A DNA stretch of 64,000 nucleotides from M55B127 sp035269185 (GTDB taxonomy: Bacteria > Bacillota > Halanaerobiia > Halanaerobiales > M55B127), in NCBI GenBank assembly GCA_964430875.1, contig CAYSHP010000005.1:11689-75688 (forward strand). The letters are read 5' to 3'. Of this stretch, positions 45,995 through 53,858 are shown piece by piece. How positions within the stretch are numbered: the stretch's first letter is position 1; each line of letters opens with the position of its first letter. The position numbers and the translations under genes were made by a program. Below the pieces are notes generated by a model. It had not been told where the DNA came from, made no database searches, and saw only the letters and a program-made list of their open reading frames with translations.

Positions 45995-46792
45995 TTATTT
46001 ATCAAGATGTACATCCATTTGTGGATATGGAATACCAATATCTTCTTCATCAAATCTTAATTTAACAGTTTCCTGCATATCATAATATACTTTCCAATAG
46101 TTTGCAGTATCAATCCAAATTTTTACATCAAAGTTTACAGAGCTACCAGCTAATTCTCCCACTTCAATAACCGGGGCTGGATCATCTAAAATCAAATCAT
46201 TTTCAGCTACAATTTCTTTTAAAAGATTTTTCGCCTTTTTAATATCATCATCATAGCCAATACCAAAGACCATATCAAGCCTTCTCTGTTCATAAGCAGA
46301 ATAGTTAATAATATCTGAATTAGAAAGATCTCCATTTGGTATTACAATCTGTTTATGGTCAGGTGTATTTAATACTGTATAAAGAATTTGAATTTCGACA
46401 ACAGTACCTCTATGGCCAACTGCTTCAATAAAGTCGCCTGCTTTAAAAGGTTTGGAAAGTAGAATTAAAACTCCACCCGCGAAATTTGCTAAACTACCTT
46501 GTAAAGAAAGGCCTATTGCAAAGGACATCGCACCTAATACAGCCACAAAGGAAGTCATTTCAATGCCTAAAGTGGCAGCAGCTGATAAGAATAATAAAAC
46601 ATTAAGTAAAGCTTTTGAAACAGATTTTAGAAATTTCATTAAAGTCGGTTCAATCTTATCTTTGAAGGATTTTTCAAATAAGTTTACAATATACTTAATT
46701 ACTTTCATACCTATAAATATTATTATTATTGCAAAAATTAGTTTTAGACCATATTGAATAACTAGATCCTGTAATTGACTAACATAATCCAT
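45995..46792 (-). CDS. mscS: Small-conductance mechanosensitive channel, MscS family
   Basis: A 265-residue channel. Three helices (about 15-35, 55-80, 85-115) lead to the conserved pore-lining TM3 (FAIGLSLQGSLANFAGGVLILLSKPF). The MscS beta-domain follows (GTVVEIQILYTVLNTPDHKQIVIPNGDL), then the C-terminal alpha/beta part. It releases solutes on hypo-osmotic shock. The ATG at 46792 with GGAGGGTG is preferred to the upstream ATG-like start. Operon with corA. Confidence 0.9.
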   Translation of the reverse strand: MDYVSQLQDLVIQYGLKLIFAIIIIFIGMKVIKYIVNLFEKSFKDKIEPTLMKFLKSVSKALLNVLLFLSAAATLGIEMTSFVAVLGAMSFAIGLSLQGSLANFAGGVLILLSKPFKAGDFIEAVGHRGTVVEIQILYTVLNTPDHKQIVIPNGDLSNSDIINYSAYEQRRLDMVFGIGYDDDIKKAKNLLKEIVAENDLILDDPAPVIEVGELAGSSVNFDVKIWIDTANYWKVYYDMQETVKLRFDEEDIGIPYPQMDVHLDK

Positions 46793-46810
46793 AATAATCA
46801 CCCTCCTATG

Positions 46811-46843
46811 GAAAAAATTAAAGGGGTAGCTCGGCTACCCCTT
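46811..46843 (-). terminator. Terminator of the 5'-nucleotidase gene
   Basis: Minus-strand AAGGGGTAGC pairs with GCTACCCCTT (10 bp, 46843-46821) with a 3-nt loop and a T-rich tail; it starts just past the nucleotidase stop and before the MscS SD. Confidence 0.85.
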
Positions 46844-46859
46844 ATAGCTTATTATTTAA

Positions 46860-48506
46860 CTACTCTGTTGGAATTACAAGTTTTTGACCTACATAAATCA
46901 TATTACGACTTTCCATATTATTTGTTTCTACAATTGCATCAACTTTTACATTGAACATTCTAGAGATTTTTGCAAGATAATCTCCTTCTTCTACAGTATA
47001 AACATAGTTGCCATTTTGTTGGTCAACTTCGATAATTCTGCCTTCTTCTTTAGGAGCAACTGTACCTCTTTGGCTGATATAGTTCATTACTAATTCTTCT
47101 AATCCACCAGCTTCAATGACAGTTTCAGTACCTTTAAATACTTCATAACCGTCTCCACCAGCTGCCATAAAGTCATTTGTTGCTACTTCATAAACTGCAT
47201 CATGGTCAACAGGTTCTCCATTAACTTTAAGACTGATTACTCTTTCGCCCACAGATCTTTCGCCATCAAATACAATTTGCATTCCGGCTACTTGTGGAAA
47301 GAGACCTTCCAGTGCAGGATATTGTGATAAACCATGTTCTACAGCATCAAGAAGTTGGGCACCAGTTAACTTTTTAACTACAGTTGTATTACCAAATGGT
47401 AAGACAGTAATTACTTCACCTTTTGTAACTTCGCCTTCGTCAATAGATGCTCTAATTCCACCACCATTAGTAATTGCAACATCAGCCTCTGTTTTAGCTA
47501 ACATTGAATCTGCTACTAAGTTACCTAGATTAGTTTCTCCAGATCTAACATTAGCTCTTTCTCCATCTAATTCTACAGAAGTTTTACCTACAACAGCAGA
47601 AGTAATTTCTTCGTTTTCAGCTTGTACTTCTTCAATTACACTTAAAACAGCTTCATCTTTTTGAACATCGGCTGCATCTTCTTTTGTAATTAAACTAGCT
47701 TGAGCTGTCACTTCTCCTTCAGAGATAGAGACATCAACAACACCAAGATTCTTATCATATTCACCCGCTTGTGCGATTAAGGTTCCATTAACCATTAAAC
47801 CTTCTTCTAAAACAGTGTGACTGTGACCATCAATAATCACATCAATACCAGATACATTTTCAGCTACACCTCTACTTGTGTATTCGCTTCCTTCTGATAA
47901 ACCCAAGTGAGATAAAGCAATAATCATATCAGTTTGATCTGAAAGTTCTTCTACCATTTCAGCTGCTACAGTATAAGGATCTTCAAAGGTTAATCCTTCT
48001 ACATTTTTGGGATGAGTTTTGTAAGTTGTTTCTGGAGTAGCTAACCCAAAAATACCTACCTTAACACCAGCAATTTCTTTAATGGTATAAGGTTCTACTA
48101 ATTGTGGGTCTAAATTAGCAGCTAACACTGGGAAATTAGCCATTTCTTCTAGCTCTTTAATTCTTTCTTGACCAAAGTTAAAGTCATGGTTACCTAAAAC
48201 CATTGCATCATAACCCATTTCATTTAAAATTCGTACAGCAGCTTCACCTTCATTAAGGTTTACTATAGTCTGACCATGAAAAGTATCACCTGCATCTAAC
48301 AATAAGACATCGCCTTCACTACGGTGTTCTTTAACTAAAGTAGCCACCTTTGGAAATCCCATACCAGCATAGCTTCCTTCTTCAATTCTACCATGTGTAT
48401 CATTGGTGTGTAGAATTTGGAAAGTTGCATCTTGTGCTAAAACGGTTCCCACCATTGACAGCACCATCACCAATACCAGAGTTGTAACTAAAAACTTTCT
48501 TTTCAT
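46860..48506 (-). CDS. 5'-nucleotidase / 2',3'-cyclic phosphodiesterase with LysM
   Basis: A 548-residue exported enzyme. A signal peptide (1-24) is followed by a calcineurin-like metallophosphoesterase domain with ILHTNDTHGR, DAGDTFHG, GNHDFNFG and DGHSHT metal motifs. A 5'-nucleotidase C-terminal domain (VAITNGGGIRAS, a FEN-type substrate pocket) comes next. The C-terminal LysM (about 500-546, YTVEEGDYLAKISRMFNV) anchors it to peptidoglycan. It hydrolyses nucleotides or UDP-sugars at the cell surface. The protein is unusually acidic compared with its neighbours, as suits an exported protein of a salty habitat (inference). Confidence 0.9.
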   Translation of the reverse strand: MKRKFLVTTLVLVMVLSMVGTVLAQDATFQILHTNDTHGRIEEGSYAGMGFPKVATLVKEHRSEGDVLLLDAGDTFHGQTIVNLNEGEAAVRILNEMGYDAMVLGNHDFNFGQERIKELEEMANFPVLAANLDPQLVEPYTIKEIAGVKVGIFGLATPETTYKTHPKNVEGLTFEDPYTVAAEMVEELSDQTDMIIALSHLGLSEGSEYTSRGVAENVSGIDVIIDGHSHTVLEEGLMVNGTLIAQAGEYDKNLGVVDVSISEGEVTAQASLITKEDAADVQKDEAVLSVIEEVQAENEEITSAVVGKTSVELDGERANVRSGETNLGNLVADSMLAKTEADVAITNGGGIRASIDEGEVTKGEVITVLPFGNTTVVKKLTGAQLLDAVEHGLSQYPALEGLFPQVAGMQIVFDGERSVGERVISLKVNGEPVDHDAVYEVATNDFMAAGGDGYEVFKGTETVIEAGGLEELVMNYISQRGTVAPKEEGRIIEVDQQNGNYVYTVEEGDYLAKISRMFNVKVDAIVETNNMESRNMIYVGQKLVIPTE

Positions 48507-48864
48507 TTACATATTCCCCCTAAATTAATTATTAATCTATATGATTTTAATTGTTACCTGCTTTTAACATCTTTAATATTTAAATTATTGATACAAAAAT
48601 TTACATGATTTGTTTAATATGATAATAATTGTCTTCAATAAATTTCATTTCTACACTCTAAAAATAAAGTAGTGATTACCTTCAACTAATTTGGACTCTA
48701 AAAATTTGCATATACATTATTACTTAAAAAATAGACCTTAAAAATTCATATTATTTTTGTTTATTGTATTATATATAATTCAATGATTTTACTTAATTAC
48801 CTGCATGTAATTATACAATTTAACCGATTTTAGACCTCTAATTATTAATTATCCAAAAACTAAC
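48507..48864. other. Gene-free AT-rich gap
   Basis: About 358 bases of very AT-rich sequence upstream of the 5'-nucleotidase and downstream of the cupin-like gene. No frame with an SD, no strong terminator and no tRNA were seen. The only repeat noticed is ACTCTAAAAAT twice, 40 bp apart (48655-48665 and 48695-48705). It presumably holds the nucleotidase promoter and leader; no convincing -35/-10 pair was picked. Confidence 0.4.
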
Positions 48865-49398
48865 TTAGTCTTGATCTTTAAAACCTTTCCTGATTACTTT
48901 ATAATCATTATTTTTAGTAACCAATTTATAAATATTAAAATTGGTTTTCATATCAATTTCTGGATGACGGACCGCAAAATTTATGGACGCAGAGCCTTCT
49001 TGACCAGTTCTGATTCTATGAAACACTTTAACTGAAGTTGATAAAATTGCCCCTCCATCATAAATCAATTCTCCATTTCTTTTAATTGAATGAGGGGAAA
49101 TTTCGAATTTTTCAATTTTTCCATGTTCCGGAGTATATAAATCTACATGTCTAGTACCGAATAAAACTAAAAGATTATCTTCCTGGTGGGGGTGCATATA
49201 CCAAGGCCTTTTAACCTCACCTATGCTACCCGGAGATAAAGCATTTTCTGCGTGAATCACTCTATCAATACCATCAACATTAGACAGATAATCCATATTT
49301 ACCAGATCAAAGACAACTCCTTCAGTCTTTCTAAATACTTTAAGTGGGATGACTTTAAACATATTTTTTTCAGCTGTAATAACTTCTTTATACTCCAT
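48865..49398 (-). CDS. Cupin-like hypothetical protein
   Basis: A 177-residue soluble protein rich in strands. The segment RPWYMHPHQEDNLLVLFGTRHVDLYTPEHGKIEKF has the HPHQ...E arrangement of a cupin metal site, with a later VKVFHRIRTGQEG strand. It is similar in size to epimerase-like or sensor cupins. No catalytic assignment can be made. It lies downstream of the ArsR gene on the same strand, separated by a terminator hairpin. Confidence 0.55.
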   Translation of the reverse strand: MEYKEVITAEKNMFKVIPLKVFRKTEGVVFDLVNMDYLSNVDGIDRVIHAENALSPGSIGEVKRPWYMHPHQEDNLLVLFGTRHVDLYTPEHGKIEKFEISPHSIKRNGELIYDGGAILSTSVKVFHRIRTGQEGSASINFAVRHPEIDMKTNFNIYKLVTKNNDYKVIRKGFKDQD

Positions 49399-49422
49399 AA
49401 TATTTCCTCCTTATTTTTAAAT

Positions 49423-49455
49423 AAAAAAATCCTCCCTGCTTTATAAGGAAGGATT
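49423..49455 (-). terminator. Terminator of the arsR-type gene
   Basis: Minus-strand AATCCTTCCT pairs with AGGGAGGATT (49455-49446 with 49437-49428, one U-G pair), followed by T7, immediately after the regulator stop codon. Confidence 0.85.
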
Positions 49456-49461
49456 AATATA

Positions 49462-49755
49462 TTATTCTTTTTCAAAAATAGTATTTATTATTTTTTTCAC
49501 TTCATCATTTTTAACATAGTACTTAATTTCCACTCCATTTCTTTGACCTTCTATTATATTGAGATCTTTCAGTTTGGTTAAATGTTGTGAAAGAGTAGAT
49601 TGAGGTATATCTAAACAAGACTGCATTTTAGTTACATTATATCCTTCGCTCTCCATTAAGCCTTTCACTACACATAAGCGAATTGGATGTGAAATTGCTT
49701 TTAAAAGTTTAGCTTTCTCTTTAATTTCTTCCATATCTTTTATTATATTTTCCAA
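49462..49755 (-). CDS. ArsR/SmtB-family thiol-type repressor
   Basis: A 97-residue winged-helix regulator. The core is HPIRLCVVKGL (Cys28 in alpha1/2), NVTKMQSCLDIPQSTLSQHLTKL (Cys47, recognition helix) and the wing IIEGQRNGVEIKYYV. The two cysteines at these places are typical of redox or metal-responsive members, and it has no His/Cys alpha3 metal box. It is transcribed divergently from the Mrp/Mbx-like operon; both promoters carry the same 19-bp repeat over the -10 box, so it probably represses both. The archaeal analogue SurR, also ArsR-like and cysteine-based, controls mbx genes (established for Pyrococcus); orthology is not claimed. Confidence 0.85.
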   Translation of the reverse strand: MENIIKDMEEIKEKAKLLKAISHPIRLCVVKGLMESEGYNVTKMQSCLDIPQSTLSQHLTKLKDLNIIEGQRNGVEIKYYVKNDEVKKIINTIFEKE

Positions 49756-49778
49756 AGTTAGTCCCTCCTAATCGTTTT

Positions 49779-49797
49779 CTATATCTATATATTATGA
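49779..49797. promoter_or_regulatory. ArsR operator-like repeat, copy 1 (arsR promoter)
   Basis: The 19-mer CTATATCTATATATTATGA covers the -10 box of the arsR promoter. It is repeated in inverted orientation at 49866-49884 with one mismatch. Confidence 0.6.
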
Positions 49798-49817
49798 AAT
49801 TATGATATTTAAGTCAA
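49789..49817 (-). promoter_or_regulatory. Promoter of the arsR-type gene
   Basis: On the minus strand, TTGACT (49817-49812) and TAATAT (49794-49789) are spaced 17 bp. Confidence 0.75.
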
Positions 49818-49845
49818 GAAATTTGTGAAAAATGATAAATTACAT

Positions 49846-49874
49846 TTGACAAATATATTTATATATCATAATAT
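49846..49874 (+). promoter_or_regulatory. Promoter of the Mrp/Mbx-like operon
   Basis: TTGACA (49846-49851) and TAATAT (49869-49874) are spaced 17 bp, upstream of the TTG start at 49941. Confidence 0.8.
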
Positions 49875-49884
49875 TTAGATATAG
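49866..49884. promoter_or_regulatory. ArsR operator-like repeat, copy 2 (Mbx-like operon promoter)
   Basis: The 19-mer TCATAATATTTAGATATAG is the inverted match (18 of 19) of copy 1 and overlaps the -10 box of the operon promoter. Confidence 0.6.
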
Positions 49885-49940
49885 TGATAAATATTTGGAC
49901 TTCCAAGTGAACTATATCACACTTCAAAGGGGGATTAGAA

Positions 49941-50432
49941 TTGAATTTTAAAAGGTTTTTTTCTACACTAATTATTTATTTTATCTTCTGGTTAGCCTAT
50001 ACAAGTAGTTTTGCCACAGAAGAATTGTTAATAGGTATAGTAATTGCAGCTTTATTGTCTCTTTTTACATATAAAAGTTTTTCACAGATAAAAAGTGATA
50101 ATAATATCTTTAAGAGAATTACTTCTTTTATAACCTATATACCTATTTTTATCATTGAAATGGTTAAAGCTAATATCGATGTGGCTCGCCGAGTAATAAA
50201 TCCAAATTTACCTATTAATCCAGGTATAGTAAAAATTAATACAGATTTAAAATCAGATTATGCTAAATTGTTTTTAGCAAATTCTATTACCTTAACTCCG
50301 GGAACATTGACCATGGATGTTAAGGATGAAAATCTATATATACACTGGATTGATGTTGTTAGTACTAATAAAGATGAGCAAAAAGAGCAAATTGCTGGTA
50401 AATTTGAAGATACGCTTGGGGGGATTTTTTAA
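49941..50432 (+). CDS. mrpE: MrpE-type antiporter subunit
   Basis: A 163-residue membrane protein, first gene of the operon. Two to three N-terminal helices precede a conserved cytoplasmic half with MVKANIDVARRVINPNLPINPGIVKI and LANSITLTPGTLTMDV, the MrpE signature. The start is TTG with AAAGGGGGA upstream. It corresponds to MbxA of archaeal Mbx/MBS. In Mrp complexes this subunit is needed for assembly; a direct transport role is unproven. Confidence 0.9.
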   Translation: MNFKRFFSTLIIYFIFWLAYTSSFATEELLIGIVIAALLSLFTYKSFSQIKSDNNIFKRITSFITYIPIFIIEMVKANIDVARRVINPNLPINPGIVKINTDLKSDYAKLFLANSITLTPGTLTMDVKDENLYIHWIDVVSTNKDEQKEQIAGKFEDTLGGIF

Positions 50433-50683
50433 TGTTTAGCTTTGTGTTCATTTTAATTTTCATTTCAATAGTATTTGGAGCTTACCGATTTATAAAAGGT
50501 CCTTCCTCTCCAGATAGGGTTGTTGCCTTAGATACCTTAACCACAGTAGTATCAGTTGCCTTAGTTGTTGGAGCCTTGTTCTTTAAAAATTATATCCTAT
50601 TAGATATTTCATTTGTATTTGCTGCTCTTTCCTTTACAAGTGTTATAGTAATTTCTCGTTATTTAGAAGGTGATAAATCATGA
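50432..50683 (+). CDS. mrpF: MrpF-type antiporter subunit
   Basis: An 83-residue three-helix protein. The conserved RFIKGPSSPDRVVALDTLTT block with the buried Asp is the MrpF signature. The stop of mrpE and the ATG overlap (TAATG). It corresponds to MbxB. Confidence 0.9.
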   Translation: MFSFVFILIFISIVFGAYRFIKGPSSPDRVVALDTLTTVVSVALVVGALFFKNYILLDISFVFAALSFTSVIVISRYLEGDKS

Positions 50684-51030
50684 TCTTTATCTCATTGATA
50701 GGTTATATACTTATTATCGTCGGAAGTATATTTTTACTTTTAGGTGCTTTAGGAATTGTTAGAATGCCTGACTTATATAATAGGATTCAAGCTGGTACTA
50801 AAGCAACTACATTAGGAGCTTTATCAGCTATTATTGGTGTAGGATTGGTTGAACCAAGTTGGTTTTTTAAAACTTTAATTATTGCTGTATTTATAGTATT
50901 AACCAACCCAATTGGTAGTCACAGCATTGCTCGTTCCGCTTATAAAAGTGGGTTAAAACCGGTTTTGAGCTCAGACATTGATGAATATGAAGAAAAAGAC
51001 ATCGAGAATGAAAGAAGTGATAGCGCATGA
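50680..51030 (+). CDS. mrpG: MrpG-type antiporter subunit
   Basis: A 116-residue three-helix protein with an acidic C-terminal tail. Family signature: FLLLGALGIVRMPDLYNRIQAGTKATTLGALS. It overlaps mrpF by 4 nt. It corresponds to MbxC. Confidence 0.9.
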   Translation: MIFISLIGYILIIVGSIFLLLGALGIVRMPDLYNRIQAGTKATTLGALSAIIGVGLVEPSWFFKTLIIAVFIVLTNPIGSHSIARSAYKSGLKPVLSSDIDEYEEKDIENERSDSA

Positions 51031-51269
51031 TGATTATCAGTTATTTACTTATTTTATTAATGATTATAGGAGCATTAGCAGCAGTAATGTTTGAAAATTT
51101 ATTAAATTCTATAATTTCATTAGGTTTGGTAAGTTTAATTGCAGCTGCTTTAATGTACTTTTTAAAAGCACCTGATGTAGCTATGACCGAAGCTATTATT
51201 GGGGCTGGATTAACAACTTCTATTTTTATATTTACATTATTAAAAATTAAAAGAGGTGATAACCAGTGA
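51027..51269 (+). CDS. MbhD-like (DUF4040) subunit
   Basis: An 80-residue three-helix protein matching the DUF4040/MbhD domain, homologous to a C-terminal part of MrpA: FENLLNSIISLGLVSLIAAALMYFLKAPDVAMTEAIIGAGL. The acidic TEA and the DVA turn are conserved. It overlaps mrpG by 4 nt. As a separate small gene it marks Mbh/Mbx-type rather than canonical Mrp operons, where the domain is fused in MrpA. Confidence 0.85.
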   Translation: MMIISYLLILLMIIGALAAVMFENLLNSIISLGLVSLIAAALMYFLKAPDVAMTEAIIGAGLTTSIFIFTLLKIKRGDNQ

Positions 51270-52018
51270 GATTTAGAGATTATCTATCCCTCTTGATGGT
51301 TATAATATTAGGCTTTATTATTTTTCAGGCTTTTACAGTCGGTAATGAAAATAGTTTAAGTATTCCCGAATTTGGAAAAGCTAATTTAGAAAACAGAGTT
51401 TCAGAAAACTATATTAATAAAAGTGTTAATACAGAAAATGAAAGTCTTACATTTAATGAAACAGAAAATCCCGAAAGTGGCTCAGCTAACTTTGTTACCT
51501 CAATCATTGCTAATTACCGGGCTTTAGATACATTAGGAGAAGTAACCGTCTTATTTATTGCAGCGGCCGGTTTAGCTTTTGTGCTAGGAGGAAACCAAGA
51601 AAATTATGCCTTCAAAGATGATGCCTCATTTATTGTAAGAACTGGAGTTAAAATTATTTTTCCACTCATGTTCTTATTAGGTATCTATATAGTAGTTCAC
51701 GGACATTTAACTCCTGGGGGAGGATTTCAAGGTGGAGCAGTTATTGCTACAGCTGTTTTATTAAAATTCTTAGCTTATAAGGATTACAAGTTAAACCATA
51801 CTGGTTTATCTTTACTGGAAAGTTTTGCAGGTATTTCATTTTTATTAATCGGTTTAGTTGGACTTTTAACAAATGGTTCATTTTTGACTAACTTTTTAAA
51901 TAATGGTACTTTAGGAACCCTCTTCTCTGCTGGAATAATTCCCGTTGTCTATATATTAATCGGGATTAAAGTAGGGGCTGAACTATCTGGTATCATCAGT
52001 AACTTAATAAATGCATAA
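51266..52018 (+). CDS. mrpB: MrpB-like (MbhE/F-like) subunit
   Basis: A 250-residue membrane protein. The N-terminal part (1-105) with a single helix, an outer loop and LGEVTVLFIAAAGLAFVLGG resembles MbhE/the MrpA C-terminus. The C-terminal part (about 110-250) is MnhB, with GIYIVVHGHLTPGGGFQGGAVIATAVLLKF. It overlaps the DUF4040 gene by 4 nt. It corresponds to MbxE/F fused. Confidence 0.85.
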   Translation: MRFRDYLSLLMVIILGFIIFQAFTVGNENSLSIPEFGKANLENRVSENYINKSVNTENESLTFNETENPESGSANFVTSIIANYRALDTLGEVTVLFIAAAGLAFVLGGNQENYAFKDDASFIVRTGVKIIFPLMFLLGIYIVVHGHLTPGGGFQGGAVIATAVLLKFLAYKDYKLNHTGLSLLESFAGISFLLIGLVGLLTNGSFLTNFLNNGTLGTLFSAGIIPVVYILIGIKVGAELSGIISNLINA

Positions 52019-52047
52019 ATTTCAATAACTAAAAAGGATGTGATACT

Positions 52048-52410
52048 TTGGCTTTTTTAAACCAATGGGCTTACCTTGGAGGTTCGATTATCTTAATTTT
52101 GATTGGTCTTTTTGGGGTATTGACCAGACGAAATTTAATAAAGATCGTTGTTAGTATCGGTATCATGGATACTGGCGTAAACCTCTTATTAGTCAGCTTA
52201 GGTTATATAAATAACGGAATTGCTCCAATAATGACGCAAGCTAATGCAACTAACAGTTTAAATTTTGTAGACCCTTTACCACAGGCATTAGTACTTACTG
52301 CCATTGTTATCGGGGTTGCAGTATTAGCTTTAGCTCTATCAATTGTGATTAAAATCTATGAAAATAAAAATACCCTACAAATCGATGAAATAAGGGGGTT
52401 AAACCTGTGA
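52048..52410 (+). CDS. mrpC: MrpC / NuoK-like subunit
   Basis: A 120-residue three-helix protein of the NuoK/MrpC family. Features: GLFGVLTRRNLIKIVVSIGIMDTGVNLLLVSLG and DPLPQALVLTAIVIGVAVLALALS, where the conserved acidic residue of NuoK TM2 is Asp here. The start is TTG after AAGGATGTG. It forms the ion-path link to the antiporter subunits. Confidence 0.9.
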   Translation: MAFLNQWAYLGGSIILILIGLFGVLTRRNLIKIVVSIGIMDTGVNLLLVSLGYINNGIAPIMTQANATNSLNFVDPLPQALVLTAIVIGVAVLALALSIVIKIYENKNTLQIDEIRGLNL

Positions 52411-53858
52411 ATGCAAGCTTATTAATAGCAGTCCCTTTACTGACTGCCTTTGTAATACCATTAATTGCTAAGTTACATAAGAAAATTCCTGCATTTTTGG
52501 TATTACTAAGTACATTATTTAATGTAATTATAACCTTCTCTTTATATAGTACAGTAATGGAAAATCCAATCGTAATTCAAATTGGTAATTGGGCTGTACC
52601 TTTTGGAATTAACCTTTATGTAGATAAATTAGCTTTGTTTTCTCTAATGGTTATCTCAGTTATTACCTTATTAATATCAATATATAATATAAGAAATACA
52701 GATGAATTAAATGAAAGTAAATTTAATACTATGTTTTTATTAGCTTTTACAGGTATAAATGGGATTATTTTAACAGGAGATATTTTTAACCTCTTTGTCT
52801 TTATTGAAATTGCAGCAATTTCCACTTATGTATTATCAACAATGAAAAGAAAAGAAAGTTATCAAGCTGCTTTTAAATATATTGTAATGGGATCAATTGC
52901 TTCTGTATTTTTACTAATGGCAATCGGCTTTTTATACAGCAGTATCGGAAGTTTAAATATGGGCGTAATTGCACAAAATGCTGGTAGTTTAAATCCCTCA
53001 TTATTAAAAGTAGTCACATTATTATTGTTAATCGGAATTGGTATGGAAGCAGAACTTTTCCCGATGAATTTATGGGTTCCAGAAGTTTATGCTAAATCCT
53101 ATGTAGGGGTAACTGCTTTGCTAAGTGGTGTACTTTCTGTTTCAGGCATATATGCCATGATAAGAGTATACTTTACGCTCTTTGGTAGTACTGATATTTT
53201 CTTTTACATTACTATAATCGGAGCTGTAACTTTAATATTTGGTGAATTCATAGCTTACCAACAGAAAAATATTAAAAAAATGTTAGCCTATTCAAGTATT
53301 GCCCAGATGGGTCTGGTAATGGCAGTAATTAGTTTAAATACACCCACCGCTATACAAGCCGGTTTATTTCAACTATTAAATCATTCCATACTAAAAGTAC
53401 TGCTCTTTATTTCAGCTGGTTTTATGACCTATGCAGTTGGCAGTAATAAGATTAAAGACCTTGCTGGTTTAGGTAAAAAAACACCAGTAGCTGGTTTTGG
53501 TTTTACACTCGGTGCATTAGGAATCATGGGTGTGCCATTTTTAAATGGATTTGTAAGTAAGATGCTGATTGTGCAAACTTCCCTTGGTTTGGGCAAATAT
53601 TTTATTACAGGGTTGATTTTATTAGCTACTTTAATTGAAATTGCTTATTACCTTAAAGTTATTCAAAACTTATACTTTAATGAAAATACTTTAAAAGTCA
53701 AAAAACTAATACCCTGCTTCTTACCGATTGGAGTTTTATCAGCAGCCATACTTTATTTAGGAATAAGTCCACAAGTTGTTATTAACCTACTTAATCAAGT
53801 AGGCAATCAAGTTATTGATAATTCTAATTATATTATTTCAATATTGGGAGGGATTTAA
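52407..53858 (+). CDS. mrpD: MrpD-type antiporter subunit (MbxH-like)
   Basis: A 483-residue fourteen-helix ion-translocating subunit of the NuoL/M/N and MrpA/D family. The TM5 glutamate is present (IFNLFVFIEIAAIS), as are MLAYSSIAQMGLV and LLNHSILKVLLF. At the TM7 position, where most homologues have the pumping lysine (KAxxFP), the sequence is MEAELFP, i.e. Glu. The start is GTG, overlapping mrpC by 4 nt. In Mbx complexes two such subunits are present. Confidence 0.9.
   Translation: MNASLLIAVPLLTAFVIPLIAKLHKKIPAFLVLLSTLFNVIITFSLYSTVMENPIVIQIGNWAVPFGINLYVDKLALFSLMVISVITLLISIYNIRNTDELNESKFNTMFLLAFTGINGIILTGDIFNLFVFIEIAAISTYVLSTMKRKESYQAAFKYIVMGSIASVFLLMAIGFLYSSIGSLNMGVIAQNAGSLNPSLLKVVTLLLLIGIGMEAELFPMNLWVPEVYAKSYVGVTALLSGVLSVSGIYAMIRVYFTLFGSTDIFFYITIIGAVTLIFGEFIAYQQKNIKKMLAYSSIAQMGLVMAVISLNTPTAIQAGLFQLLNHSILKVLLFISAGFMTYAVGSNKIKDLAGLGKKTPVAGFGFTLGALGIMGVPFLNGFVSKMLIVQTSLGLGKYFITGLILLATLIEIAYYLKVIQNLYFNENTLKVKKLIPCFLPIGVLSAAILYLGISPQVVINLLNQVGNQVIDNSNYIISILGGI

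Noticed and set aside
48655..48705. Two-copy ACTCTAAAAAT repeat as a CRISPR or operator
   Set aside because: Only two short AT-rich copies with no third unit; too weak to call.
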